A DNA stretch of 64,000 nucleotides. It comes from Ricordea florida. Lineage: Eukaryota; Cnidaria; Anthozoa; Corallimorpharia; Ricordeidae. The DNA lies in NCBI GenBank assembly GCA_949710005.1, contig OX453274.1:8424717-8488716 (forward strand), given 5' to 3'. The notes beneath the pieces were generated by a model. That model was given only the letters and a program-made list of their open reading frames with translations, did not search any database and was not told where the DNA came from. Shown piece by piece: positions 48,801 to 62,229 of this stretch. The translations under genes and the position numbers were made by a program. Each line of letters starts with the position of its first letter. Position 1 is the first letter of the stretch.

Positions 48801-51800
48801 TATGCTCGTCGTGGTTGCTTGGCTTTCCCTCCTTCCTCCCTACGCCCCCCCCCCCCCCGCTTCCCCAGCCTCACCTTTCTTGGTGTTACAAGAGGGTCTC
48901 AATGGGGTGGTAACTTTTACGGCTAACAGTTAATATTTTTTAATGTTTTACGGCTAACGGTTAATATTTTTGGCTGTTTTACGGCTAACGGTTGATATTT
49001 TTGGCCGTTTTACGGCTAACGGTTGATATTTTTGGCTGTTTTACAGCTAACGGTTAACATTTTTTGCGGCTAACGGCTAAAATTTTTCCAATATTTACGC
49101 CTAACGGCTAATTTTTTTGCCCGTTTTATGACTACCGGTTAACCCCATTGAGACCTTCTTACAATGATGCACAAGTGCGGGGTCCTACGGACTGCTGATT
49201 CAGACAGACTTCTTTCTCGCACCATTCACGCCAGCTGATTTCGTGTTTTCACCTTATATAGGCTTACCTCGCTTCAGCACCCAGAAAACTACACTGGCTT
49301 GATCACGTGAACAAACCACAGGAACTGACAGCTAAGGTATTGTCCTTGACCTGGGGCAGGTTTTCCGGTTCCCAAAGTATCGTCTTTTCACCTGACGGAC
49401 GCCATCTTTGCTGCGGAACCAACAGAGAGACTGGGTCAGAGTACTATCTTACGATATGGGATGTGGAGACAGGTAACTGTGCAGTCTCTTTTCCAAGAAA
49501 TCTTGTCTTCCCTGGATTCTGGGACGAGATTAGTGACCAGACACATAATTGACCAATTAGTATTTATTACTCCGAAATTTTATAACTAGATTGTATAGTA
49601 AAACAGATTAGGATCAATATCAGTTTCTGGGCGACCGTGCACCTACCCCTCCCCTAAACCAACATTAACGCTAACTTTTCAACTCATTATAACTTGTTGG
49701 ATTAGGGGAGGAGTAGGTGCACAGTTGCCCAGAAACTGATATTGATCCACAAATTATTGTATCTCTCAGTTAGTACGCGCGCAGTGATTGGTCAATTTAG
49801 CTGGCCGTACCTCACTGTACGGCCTGTATTTTCTTGTCTGTCACACTGCATGGTTTGATCCACAGATGAAAAAGTTAGAACCACACTGTATAGTAAAGCA
49901 AACAGTACCACAGTACAGTACTGTTTAGTAGCTTTACAAAGAATGGTTACACTGCATGGTTTCAACCGCAGATGAAAAAGTTAGAACCACTCTGTACAGT
50001 AAAACAAACAATACCACTGTACAGTACTGTTCAGTAGCTTTCCAAAGAATCATTTCACTGCATGGTTTGATCCACAGATGAAAAAGTTAGAACCACACTG
50101 TATAGTAAAACAACTAATACCACTTCCGTTTAATTGCTATATTTTAACTGACGGAGTCATTAGGACAAACCTGTAGAGAGTCTTGTGTTAATTGTCCCTC
50201 CATGCGCAGGCGCACTTTTTATGACGATTCCCAGTTCAGAAAATGTTTATGCAAGAGTGTTGTACTCACCTGATGGCGGTCACGTGGCCTGTGGAATGGG
50301 AAAATCAGAAATCAGGATACTGGAAAGCAGGAGTGGAACAATGGTATGAAGTCACATTAGGGACGGACCATTAGAAAAGTGATGGGGGGGGGGGGGGTGG
50401 GGAAAAAACAAAAAAAAATTCATGCAAAGAAGAAGGTAAAAAAAAAAATTCATGCAGAAGGAAGGTACAATTGTTACTTTTTCACACGTAGTAAAAAACA
50501 TTCGTGCAGAGAGGTTCACCTGAAAAAAAAATTCCTGCAAAAGCAGTGAGCGAAAAAAAAAAATCGTGCAAGCTGAAAATTCCCCACCCCCCCCCCCCCC
50601 ATCACTTTTCTAATGGTCCGTCCCTTAGGAGCCCATCCATAGGAGCGTGGTTTTTTTTAATTTTTGTTTGCTTTTTTTTGGTTAGGTAGCCTGTGTACTG
50701 TAAGTATTTTTTAGTTTTAATTTGTAATTGATGTTTAAGCATTGTATTAGTAGTGTAAGTACTGAAAATAAAAAATAGGGAAAAAACTAGGAGCGTTCAT
50801 CGCCTTTACGTAGGCCGTTTTCACACTAGAGTCGAGTTTCTCGTCTTGGTTTCTCGTCTTGGTGTGAATTCGGGACGCGACGAGGTTTGGATGAAGAACT
50901 CGTCCAAATTTACCCGTCCAATTTTCTCGTCTGAGCGACGGGTACGCTCCCCGTCTAGAAGAGAAACCCGACAAAACTCGTCGCGATTTCACATCAGACA
51001 GGGTTTTTGAGACAAATTTCCCTTGCATCAAAAGCGAGAAAGGACTGGAACTAGAGAGGTTCCCAGGCATGATGGAAACGTCTGAACGCGGGAAACATGG
51101 CGATGTCATCTACTTTGTAACCACGCAGCACTCGCACCAAGCCCCGTCTGTTAATATATGGCATCTTACACATCAAGTGTGAATTATTATCTCCGCAAGT
51201 TTCCCGTCGCGGATTCTATTAAGACGAGAAACTCGTCAAAGAGTTTCTCGTCTCTAGTGTGAAAACAGCGCCGCCATTATTGGGTAATACATTCATGTCC
51301 TTTTATTATATCTCTCAGTGAGTTAGTACGCGCGCTGTGATTGGTTAATTTAGCGGGCCGTACTTCACTGTAAGGCCCGCTAAGTTTGTTTTGGTCGCCA
51401 AAATGACTCCAGAGATATAATAAATATCTTATTAACCTCGTTTTCTCGGTCCGTACTGTAAAATACGGATCCTCGTTTTTTCCCGTCGATTTATGGCCCG
51501 CGTGCTTCGCGCTTGGGCCATAAATCGACTCACGTAAAGAAAAAGCCTTTTCGAGGGCATCTTGTGACTCATATATGTCTTGACCTTTGACCTTTCTCTG
51601 AGAGGAGAGTTATGTAGAATTTCTTTTACAGGTGAAAGAGCTGAAGGAAGAAGAGTTTAAAAGAAATGAAGTGACTCAGCTGGCTTACTCTCCAGATGGC
51701 AAATATTTAGCTGCAGCTTATAAGTAAGGATCTGTAACAAACGCTTTTGGTCATGCGTTGTATTAATATCGTGATGCGCATGCATAGTCCTAATGCGCAT

Positions 51801-52340
51801 GCGTGACCCTTGCGTTAAGTCGAAAGTTCACTGGGACGAAATGTGGAGGAATGACGTTCACAAAGAAACTCAGGATTTACTGCATAGGAAACTCGAGTTA
51901 ACGTAGATATGTCTTAATAGCTAAAAAAATACAATATGTTAATTATGCCATAAATGGAAAAAAGACTTTTGAACATGCTTTGCTGAATAAACAACGCGTT
52001 TGAATTCGTTGTAGTCTAAAACAAACGTAGGAATAAATTCTAGTGCTCTTGCGGTTGATTGAACTTGCATTTTGTCATTCTCTACGGTTAATAAGTGATT
52101 TATCGCCATCATGAGCACTGCTAGGCTGCCAGTTGGTAGAAGTTCCATGAACGGGAATGCGAAAAGAAGTATGTCAAAGCGAGCCAAAAATTGTGTGTTT
52201 TTTTTCTATTAGGAATGGTCATATTTATGTCTGGAGTGTAATTAAAGACGAAGTGCTATACACTTTATCTGACAAAAAGGATTCGAAACTCTGGTAAGTA
52301 TTTAGGTGGTCTTGGTTAATTGAACACTTACAGCCGAATC

Positions 52341-52400
<60 letters not shown>

Positions 52401-52598
52401 GCCCTTTCTGTCTGTCCTGTCTGTTTGTCTGTCCTTTCTGTCTGTCCTGTCTTTCTGTTTTTCTGTCTTTCTGTCTTCCTTTCTCCCTACCTACCTACTT
52501 ACCTACCTTATCTTTATTTCTACCTACGTACCTACGTACATACCTACCTACCTACGTACCTACCTACGTACCAACCTACCTACCTACCTATCTATCTG

Positions 52599-52654
<56 letters not shown>

Positions 52655-55600
52655 CCAAGAAATTACGTAACGACTTTTGTCAATATTTTAGCCACGAGAG
52701 CAAGGTAACAGCGCTTCACTACACGCCGAATGGACGCTACCTGTGGTCGGCGGAGGAAGAAGGAATCCACAAAACATGGAATGTAAAATGCAAATACAAG
52801 TTTGTTTCTCAAGGAAAATGTCTCACCAACTGGTGGGTACTTAGATATTATGTTAAGATGAAATTGAATGAGTAGATACTAATATTGAAATCAAGAAAAC
52901 AGAGGTAATCACAATAATAATAATAATAATAAGGGCTTTTTTGGCAACATCTCTACAGAGTAGCTCTTCAGTTTAACAATTAAATCAAATCAAATCAAAT
53001 GTTGTTTTTTATGGAGAGGGGAGTACCAGAGTATTCGGAGAAAACAAGTATTGTGGGGATGGTTTCTACAGAAACTGGTGCTGCGTCGGTGGTATAACTT
53101 ACTTAATCAACTCGTTTGATTTACCCAATTTCTTGTATTCGGAGAAAAACCTCTCGGAGCAGAGTAGAGAACCAACAAACCCAGCCCACATATGACGCAG
53201 GGGCCGGGATTCGAACCCAGGCCACATTGGTGGAAACTGAGCGCTCTCACCACTGCGCCAACCCTGCTCCCATACACTGGGCCAACCCTGCTTCCCAACA
53301 CTGTGCCAACCCTGCTTCCCAACACTGTGCCAACCCTGCTCCCTAACACTGAGCCAACCCTGCTCCCCAACACTGTGCCAACCCTGCTCCCCAACACTGC
53401 GCCAACCCTGCTCCCCAACACTTCACCAACCCTGCTCCCCAACACTGCGCCAACCCTGCTCCCCAACACTGCGCCAACCCTGCTCCCCAACACTGCGCCA
53501 ACCCTGCTCCCCAACACTGCGCCAACCCGGCTCCCCAACACTGCACCAACCCTGCTCCCCAACACTGCACCAACCCTGCTCCCCAACACTGCACCAACCC
53601 TGCTCCCCAACACTGCACCAACCCTGCTCCCCAACACTGCACCAACCCTGCTCCCCAACACTGTGCCAACCCTGCTCCCCAACACTGCACCAACCCTGCT
53701 CCCCAACACTGCACCAACCCTGCTCCCCAACACTGCGCCAACCCTGCTCCCCAACACTGCACCAACCCTGCTCCCCAACACTGTGCCAACCCTGCTCCCC
53801 AACACTGCGCTAACCCTGCTCCCCAACACTGCACCAACCCTGCTCCCCAACACTGCGCTAACACTGCTCCCCAACACTGCGCTAACGCTGCTTCCCAACA
53901 CTGCTCCAACTCAGGTCCCCAATAGTGCGCAAACCCTGCTCCCCTAATCACCGAGTAGAGTTTAATTTACGAGAAGAGAACTACAACGACAATTACTTTC
54001 TAACAAAACATAGTTTACCAAATGTGTTGATAAAGTGAGTTGTGCCAGCGTATAAAGTGATTTGGAACTGACGTTTCCAGCGTTAGACTTCCGTCAGGGA
54101 AATTGACGAAGAGTAAACACTGTGTATTCGGAGTGTTTTATAAAGCATGTGAGAAGAACTAATTTTGAAGGATAGGGTAACGAAGCACGCATAACGAGGA
54201 TATTTTCTTCCAATTTGTATTCACGGTCACACGGTGGATTACGAAAGACTGCACACTCGGTGCAAAAGCAGTTAAATTATATGCGTTTTTTTGCCATGAT
54301 TAATTTACACTGACATATAACTGAGGGATTGTTTATGTTGTGGTTCAATTTTATCCTTGGTTTAAATTTTATTTTCCTCTGTTGTAAACTCATTATCATA
54401 CATTACCGTACCAAGATCAAAGAAAAATCAAATTTAAACCAAGGGAAAAATTGAACCACGACATTTACATGATAAACCTCGCGCCTGCGCGACTTTCATT
54501 CCACAATGACTTTTAGTTTCTCATTTCGTGTTTTCATGATGACTATTTATACAGGCGAGAATTGAATTGACTTGAATTACGCATGCGCTACCCGTTTCAG
54601 ACTCTGAAATGCAGATTTTCATACCTAATAATATACGTGGAAAAATTACTCGATTCTGATTGGCTGAGAGCAGCGTAGTTCAAGTGTAACACCAGTGCAA
54701 AAAGTGTAACACCTGTACAAATTACACATTGAAATGATTGGCTGAAAGGCAATAGGAAATTTTTCTAAGCCAATGATACCATGTATGATGATGATGACGA
54801 AAATTTTCTGCGGAAACTTTGAAAAACGTTTTATCAAGTGAGAAAAAATGGATACATTAAATGTGGCAAATACTTTTTTTTCATGAACCAGGGTTAACTC
54901 GCTCCGTCATGAACTTTTATGTTGGTAACTTGTAAACGAATACAGAACCAAAAGAGAGAGCCGTAGGGGACGGATCATTAGAAAAGTGATGGGGTTAGGG
55001 GGGGGGGGGGGTGGGGAAAAAAACAAAAAAAAATTCATGCAAAGAAGAAGGTAAAAAAAATTTCATGCAGATTGAAGGTCCAATTGTGACTTTTTCACTC
55101 GTAGTAAAAAAAATTCTTGCAGAGGGGCTCACCTAAAAAAAAATTCCTGCACAAGCAGTGAGCGAAAAAAAAAATTCGTGCAAGCTGAAAATTCCCCACC
55201 CCTCCCCCATCACTTTTCTAATGGCCCGTCCCTAGTGAACTGGCGCCGTTGTCAGTGTTGCTCCGGGTTCTTGTTAAGACTCACAATTATTATATAGATA
55301 CTGATGAAATTCCAGGATTTTTCCTTTTACTAAAAAATCATATCTTCATCGCGCGCAGTGAAGATATTATTTTTATCTTTCACGTGTGAGGATATTGGTG
55401 TCGCCATGGTTACCAACATGATTAGCCAATTACAAGAGAGCTTCCCGCTCAGGCACGTGGCCGGTTCGTTTGAAATTCAAAAAATGTCTTCGAGGTGCGA
55501 AGACGGTACGGTTACGGGTGACTTTCTCGATGAGCAGCCAAAATTTAACGTCAATATTTTTTCCGAGCTTGTAGAGCATCCAGGAAGATTTGTCGAAGTT

Positions 55601-58600
55601 ATTTTATGTGGAAATTTCATCAGCATCTATAAAATAAACAGAACATTACATGGCCGCTTGGAGATACGAAATTTTTCTTCTCGTGTTAAAAAAATATTTC
55701 ACTCTTTCGCTGCGCTCACTCGTGAAATATTTTTCAACACTCGAAGAGAAGTTTCGTATCTCCAAGCGGCCATGTAATATCCTCTATATATCACACACCC
55801 CAAGTTCCTTAAACCTTAAGGATATGCAAGTTCGTCTGTACTTACATATTTAGTGCAGTAGGTGACACACTAAAAAGGTTCGCACTGACCAAGCAACGTC
55901 TCTCCAGGTACAATGACGACGAAGGCGATAAAAGAGAAGGAATAGTACCTAGCGGAATGTTCACTGGAAGTTACACGCAGGAATCTCCACCAGGTGAAAT
56001 AACACGTGACAAGGAGTGCCCCATTGAATGAGTGTTTTTTTGTTATTGATTATGTTTTTCGAGAGCGATACATACATACATATACATAATTCATTTGATA
56101 TGATAATAATGATAATAATAATAACGACCTTTATTTGAGTGTCAACTGTAACTACCACTGAAGTACGTATTGGGAAAACTATAAAGTACAAGTGAAATGA
56201 AATCAAATCAAATCATATTAAATTAAATCAAATCAAATGTGTTGGTTTTTGTGGAGAGGGGAAAACCGAAATACCCGGTAAAAAAACCTCTCGGAGCAGA
56301 GTAGAGAACCAACAAATTCAGCCCACAAGTGAATCTGGGCCCTAGACTCGAACCTGCGTCACGCTGGTGGAAGGAAAGCGCTTTCACCACTGCTCCTTTC
56401 TGCAAATCTGAAATGTTACCAGATGTTATTTGAACCCTTCCATAGCAAGTCCTTTACCTTGGAAACGAAATTCAATTTTATGGTTGTTTCTTTCATTTAC
56501 TTTATACACAGGTACTAGAGGAAAATGTGAAGTGCCGCTGAAGTTCTGGGACGACGGAACACTGGAGGGAAAAGGCAAAGATGAATCAGGCGAATATGAA
56601 GTTACGGGTGAGTTGACAAAGCTTTCGTTTCCAAGCAAGAAAGAGTACCAAACGCTGAATATCTAAGGCCAATATAATTAGCGTTTAGTTGCGTTCCAAC
56701 AGATGAAAAAATCAGAGCTATGTAATAAAACAAACAGTACCGCAGTACAGTACTGTTCAGTAGCTTTCCAAAGAATGGCCACACTGCATGGTTTGATCTA
56801 CAGATGAAAAAGTTAGAACCACACTGTACAGTAAAACAAACAGTACCACAGTACAGTACTGTTCAGTAGCTTTCCAATGAACGGTCTCACTGCATGGTTT
56901 GATCCACAGATAAAAAAGTTAGAACCACACTGTACAGTAAAACAAACAGTACCACAGTACAGTACTGTTCAGTAGCTTTCCAAAGAATGGTCACACTGCA
57001 TGGTTTGACCACAGATAAAAAAGTTAGAACCACACTGTACAGTAAAACAAACAGTACCACAGTACAGTACAGTACTGTTCAGTAGCTTTGCAAAGAGTGA
57101 TCACCCTGCATGGTTTGACCACAGATAAATAAGTTAGAACCACACTGTATAGTAAAACAAACAGTACCACAGTACAGTACTGTTCAGTAGCTTTACAAAG
57201 AATGGTCACACTGCATGGTTTGACCACAGATAAATAAGTTAGAACCACACTGTATAGTAAAACAAACAGTACCACAATACAGTACTGTTCAGTAGCTTTC
57301 CAAAGAATGGTCACACTGCATGGTTTGATCCACAGATGAAAAAGTTAGAACCACACTGTATAGTAAAACAAACAGTACCACAGTACAGTACTGTTCAGTA
57401 GCTTTGCAAAGAGTGATCACACTGCATGGTTTGATCCACAGATGAAAAAGTTAGAACCACACTGTATAGTGAAACAAACAGTACCACAGTACAGTACTGT
57501 TCAGTAGCTTTCCAAAGAATGGTCACACTGCATGGTTTGATCCACAGATGAAAACGTTAGAACCTCACTGTGTAGTAAAACAAACAGTACCACAATACAG
57601 TACTGTTCAGTAGCTTTACAAAGAATGGTCACACTGCATGGTTTGATCCACAGATGAAAAAGTTAGAGCCACACTGTATAGTAAAACAAACAGTACCACA
57701 ATACAGTACTGTTCAGTAGCTTTACAAAGAATGATCAGACTGCATGCAATGTTACTGTACGTGGTAATCAGGTAAAACCTTTCTACTAGCCGCTACCGTT
57801 GGCCATACTTAATTTCTGAATCCACTTGCTTGACTCTCAGGCACCTATGACATGTCCAGCGGCTGTATTAAGTTCACGCAGGCGTACATGATGATTTCAG
57901 CAGAGTATGAGGCCCAGATGGAATTCACACCGGACACCAAAGAGGTTGATGGGACATGTACGTAATGATCTTTTTGCGATTAACTTTATCACACATACTG
58001 CGATCGCCTCGCGTGCCAAGTAAAATTGTCTGTTGAGGGGTAAGTATTGAGTAGCCAATGGACGGCATCGCCGGGTCACCCCCAGCATTGTATCGCCGGT
58101 ACCCATTTATACACCTGGGTGGAGAGAGACAGTGTGGAGTTAAGTTTCTTGTCTAAGGAAACAACACAAGTGCCAGCACCAGGGCTCGAACTCCAAATCT
58201 TGTGCTTGGAAGAAGATTTGGTATGACCGGTTGTATCGTTATTTGTTTAGTTATTTATGTATTTCTTTGTGTATTTGTTTGTTGTGTTTACAGGCCGCAT
58301 ATGGGGAAAGTTCACAATCCCGACACGGGTTCAAACGTTTCAAGGATCATTTGAACTGAATCTAACTGGACCAAGCCCGTAAGTCTGGAGTAGCATACCG
58401 AAGTGCTGAAGATTTAGCAGTTATCGCCTAAATCGTAATAAAAGAATACCCTTTAATTTCACAGCTGCTTAAGTTGTGCACATAACTGTGATGATCAATT
58501 AATGTCATTACATATTAATCCGCAGTTCAAATATATGGTCTTTCATATATTCATTTGCATCATTCTTCTTCATCTAGGGGTATATTACGAGCTCACAATA

Positions 58601-60556
58601 TGACCAGCTCCCAGTTGGCTTGATAGCTCAGTTTTTAGAGCACTACTCCGGTATCGCAGAGGTCATGGGTTCGAATGCCGTTCAAGCCTGAGGTTTTTTT
58701 TTTTCAGGCTTTAATTTCACAGCTGCTTAAGTTGTGTACATGACTGCGATGATCAATTAATGTCATTACATATTAATCCGCAGTTCAAATATATGGTCTT
58801 TCATATATTCATTTGCATCTGTGAAATCTTGTTAGTGCAATGCATATCCCCAGTGGAGTGTACTGTACAAACTAGGTCCGCAATGTGCGTACATGTTGGT
58901 TGTGCCGAGGGGTTTTAGGGACTTCGAACTGTTCGTGTGTGCGTGGAAAGGTTTTAAATCGACCCTGATTCATTAATCATTCGGAAACGAAAGAGAAACG
59001 AACTGATTTAGAATTTTTCATTTTACAGTAGCGACCCCGAGGAGGAAAATTCAAACGCAAGCCTATCACGAGCATACGGTGGGGATGTGTCAGCGGATTC
59101 TCGGTTAGCAGTTACCGCCAATGAGGACGACACACTCAAGTTATTCAGCCTTTATGATGAGTTACAAGGTGCGTTTGACTGTTCCAGGGAGACTGAACAC
59201 CAAGAATGGGAGCTAGGGTTTCTGTGATTGCTCTGATAACTGGTTATGTATCGAGAGACGAGCGATGTAATGTGCGCCCTGATTGGCCACTACTATTGTG
59301 TCATCGAAACTTGCTTATGACGTGAAAACCGTTGCTCTGGCTTTGTTTTATAACAGAGATTGAAAATGCCATGTTACACGTGCATAAGTTGGTACAAAGA
59401 TACGGGAGATTTTGATGGAATCCCCAAAAATTGCGTCTTGGGTTTATGTAAACTTTGGAATTCTTCGAGACACTCGGTCAATGACGTGTTCGGATATTTG
59501 ATGGAACACGACTTGTTTTTGCATCTTTTATTCTCCTTCCAAATCATTTCTTTTGAAAAGCTAGATCAAACTCTCGATACATGTGTTTCATCGCATGTCA
59601 AACACATTGGTTTTCGCCGAAAATGCCCCGCTGCGTATCGTGCGTTGGGCTCTCTTCTCGGTGTTTTAATCCGATAATCTGTCGAGGGAAACCATTATAG
59701 CTCGTGTTTCATACATAACTTGAAGATCGACTTATCCCCTGCTAAATTCGTAAGGCTTCTCTGTTTTCAGGGTGACAGGTTCTTAAGTTTGTTCAAGGTT
59801 CTTTGGGGATAGATAATTCCAGGCATAACCAATCGATGACATCAATGAGTAATCAATAGGTAATCGATGGGTAATCAATAGGTAATCGATGGGTAATCAA
59901 TAGGTAATCGATGGGTAATCAGTTGATTAGTCATTGATTATTGCCGATGATCAATGAGTAATCGATGACTAATCGATAGGCCACAAAAGTTTTGGTCATT
60001 GATTAGTCATCGATTGCATCGATTAGCCATCGATTGCATTGAAAAACGAATGAAACAGGGGCCTGCCGAAAATATGACAGTAGTGGTTCTGAAGCAACGT
60101 TTAAAAGATAAAGGAATTGCGTTTAGCTCAAAGGCGAAAAAATCAGATCTTGTAAAAATATTTAATAATCAGGCTTGTACACTGCATAACAATACATCAA
60201 TATCATGGTCACACGTGAAAAAAGCAAAAACAGTAAAAGTGCTTGGAGCTGTTCCCGTGCGTAATGCAGGTGATGTAACTGCGTATGACGGCTGTTTCCC
60301 TAAGCCGAAGCAGTTTTACTTTACTGATAATCGTCCACTTGCACCGAACAGAATCTATAGCCATGTATTCGATTCTTGTCAGCGTTCTTGTTAGCCTCCT
60401 TTTCAGACTGGTTGGTTTTTGTTCAGTTATACATATTTTGTTTTAAGTTAAAGACAGTTGGGCAAAGAAAATATTGCACAATAAAGAACAATCTGTATAT
60501 ATGGGTTATTGACCAAGCGTGAGGTCAAGATGGCTGGATATTGGCTAAGTTCTTTT

Positions 60557-60589
<33 letters not shown>

Positions 60590-61970
60590 AGTCCATAAAC
60601 ACGCAAAAAAAGAACGAGATTCGGTTCATCTTGCCCGCTCACGGAGCTAGTCATATAATAATTATGATTATTAGCACCTCACGTCTCGAGATTCTTAAAG
60701 GTTATTTGACCTTTTGTGAACGCGTAATTTCGTCAACAGGAACGCCAGTTGTAAAGAAAAATACGTTTTACGCATATAAAAAACATCACCAACGAAAGAA
60801 AGGTACTAGAAAGGCAGAAATGTGTCTTTTGTGCGCAGTTTAATAGTCGATGAGTAATCGATGGGTCATCGATGAGTAATCAATAACATCAATAGGTGAG
60901 CAATTACATCAATGAGTAATCGATGGGTCATCGATGAGTAATCGATAGGCCACAAAATTTTTGGGCTTCGATTAGTCATCGATTACTCATTGATCATCGC
61001 CAATAATCAATGATTAATCAACTGATTACCCATCGATTACTCACTGATTACCAATTGATGTCATTGATCATCGATTAGTTATGCCTGGATAATTCTCTCA
61101 ATTCCCATCATCTGTCTTCTTGACAATGTGCGAATCTCGTTAGGAAATCAGTAGCATACTGATCCCATTAAGAAGGGCTGAATTCCTGTTTCCCGGTTTG
61201 TAAAAGGGAAATACAGGCATTCCAAGACAAGATTCATGCAATATTTAGCTCTTACTAACCGAGCAGGAGGTCTGTACGGGAGAATCTTGACCCAGGTCAT
61301 GAGTACAGACCGAACGCAGTGAGGTCCGTGCACACGACCGAGATGTTTATTGCATGACTACAAGAGAACCCTTATGTTCTCTTGATGACAAGCAAGAACA
61401 ATTTAATTCGTTTAATGTAACCGGTTTGCACTAGCTGATATTTTCCATGCGAACGGCGATGAGCCGAACTTAATTCTGCCAAGGCTTGCTCGTCCTCAGT
61501 ACTTTTTTCTCATCAGGCTTTTTAGCACTTCCATAAATAAATATCGTTAGAAGAAAATAGTCAATATTTTGACATTTTAGTTTGCAACTTTTCGCCGCAA
61601 AATGGAACCGGTCTAGATGCCGGTCTAGATGGGAAAATCTAGACCGCTTTTCGTATCGGTTTCGGCCAAACAAATTCGTGAATTCGGTAGTTCCCAGCCC
61701 ATGCGAGACAGCCATGTAATAGGTATGCATTATTGACCAAGCGTGAGGTCAATATGGCTTCATATTTACCGAGTTCTTTTTTGCGTTTTTGTTGACCGAC
61801 ACGTTATCCAGTCATCTTTACCGAACAACCTTGATCAATAAAGGATTTATTATAGGGTCACTTTGCTTTGTTTTGTTTCGCGGGACAACGCGGAAAATCC
61901 TGGACGAGCAAGAAAGGCCCTTATTATATGACTAGCTCCGTGAGCGGGCAAGATGAATCGAATCTCGCGC

Positions 61971-62003
<33 letters not shown>

Positions 62004-62078
62004 TAGGTTGCCCGCTCGGGATAAGGGCTTTGTCCCGCAAGGAAAATTCATCCAATAAATCCTTTATTTACCAAGCTT

Positions 62079-62113
<35 letters not shown>

Positions 62114-62196
62114 TTTTTTGCGTGTTTATGGACCTCGACTTCGTCTCGGTCCATTAACACGCAAGAAAAAGAACAGCCTCGTTCTTTTTTTGCGTG

Positions 62197-62229
<33 letters not shown>

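Noticed and set aside
52320..52670. Tyr/Leu/Ser-rich 116-codon frame resembling a membrane protein
   Set aside because: Translation of the CTAT/CTGT array. The true exons flank it at 52213-52293 and 52692-52832.
53107..53951. Overlapping frames of 202-264 codons on both strands with regular repeats ([24 protein letters not shown])
   Set aside because: They are translations of the 25-bp minisatellite. Openness on both strands follows from the repeat, and there are no starts or splice sites outside it.
55358..55777. 139-codon plus-strand frame beginning with a signal-like stretch
   Set aside because: It runs into the 55643-55780 hairpin, has no recognised domain, and sits in an intron without splice-compatible continuity to exons 26 and 27.
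58618..58690. Cloverleaf-like segment that could be a tRNA gene
   Set aside because: U33 is missing, the anticodon stem has mismatches, and three copies share long non-tRNA flanks. It is a tRNA-derived repeat.
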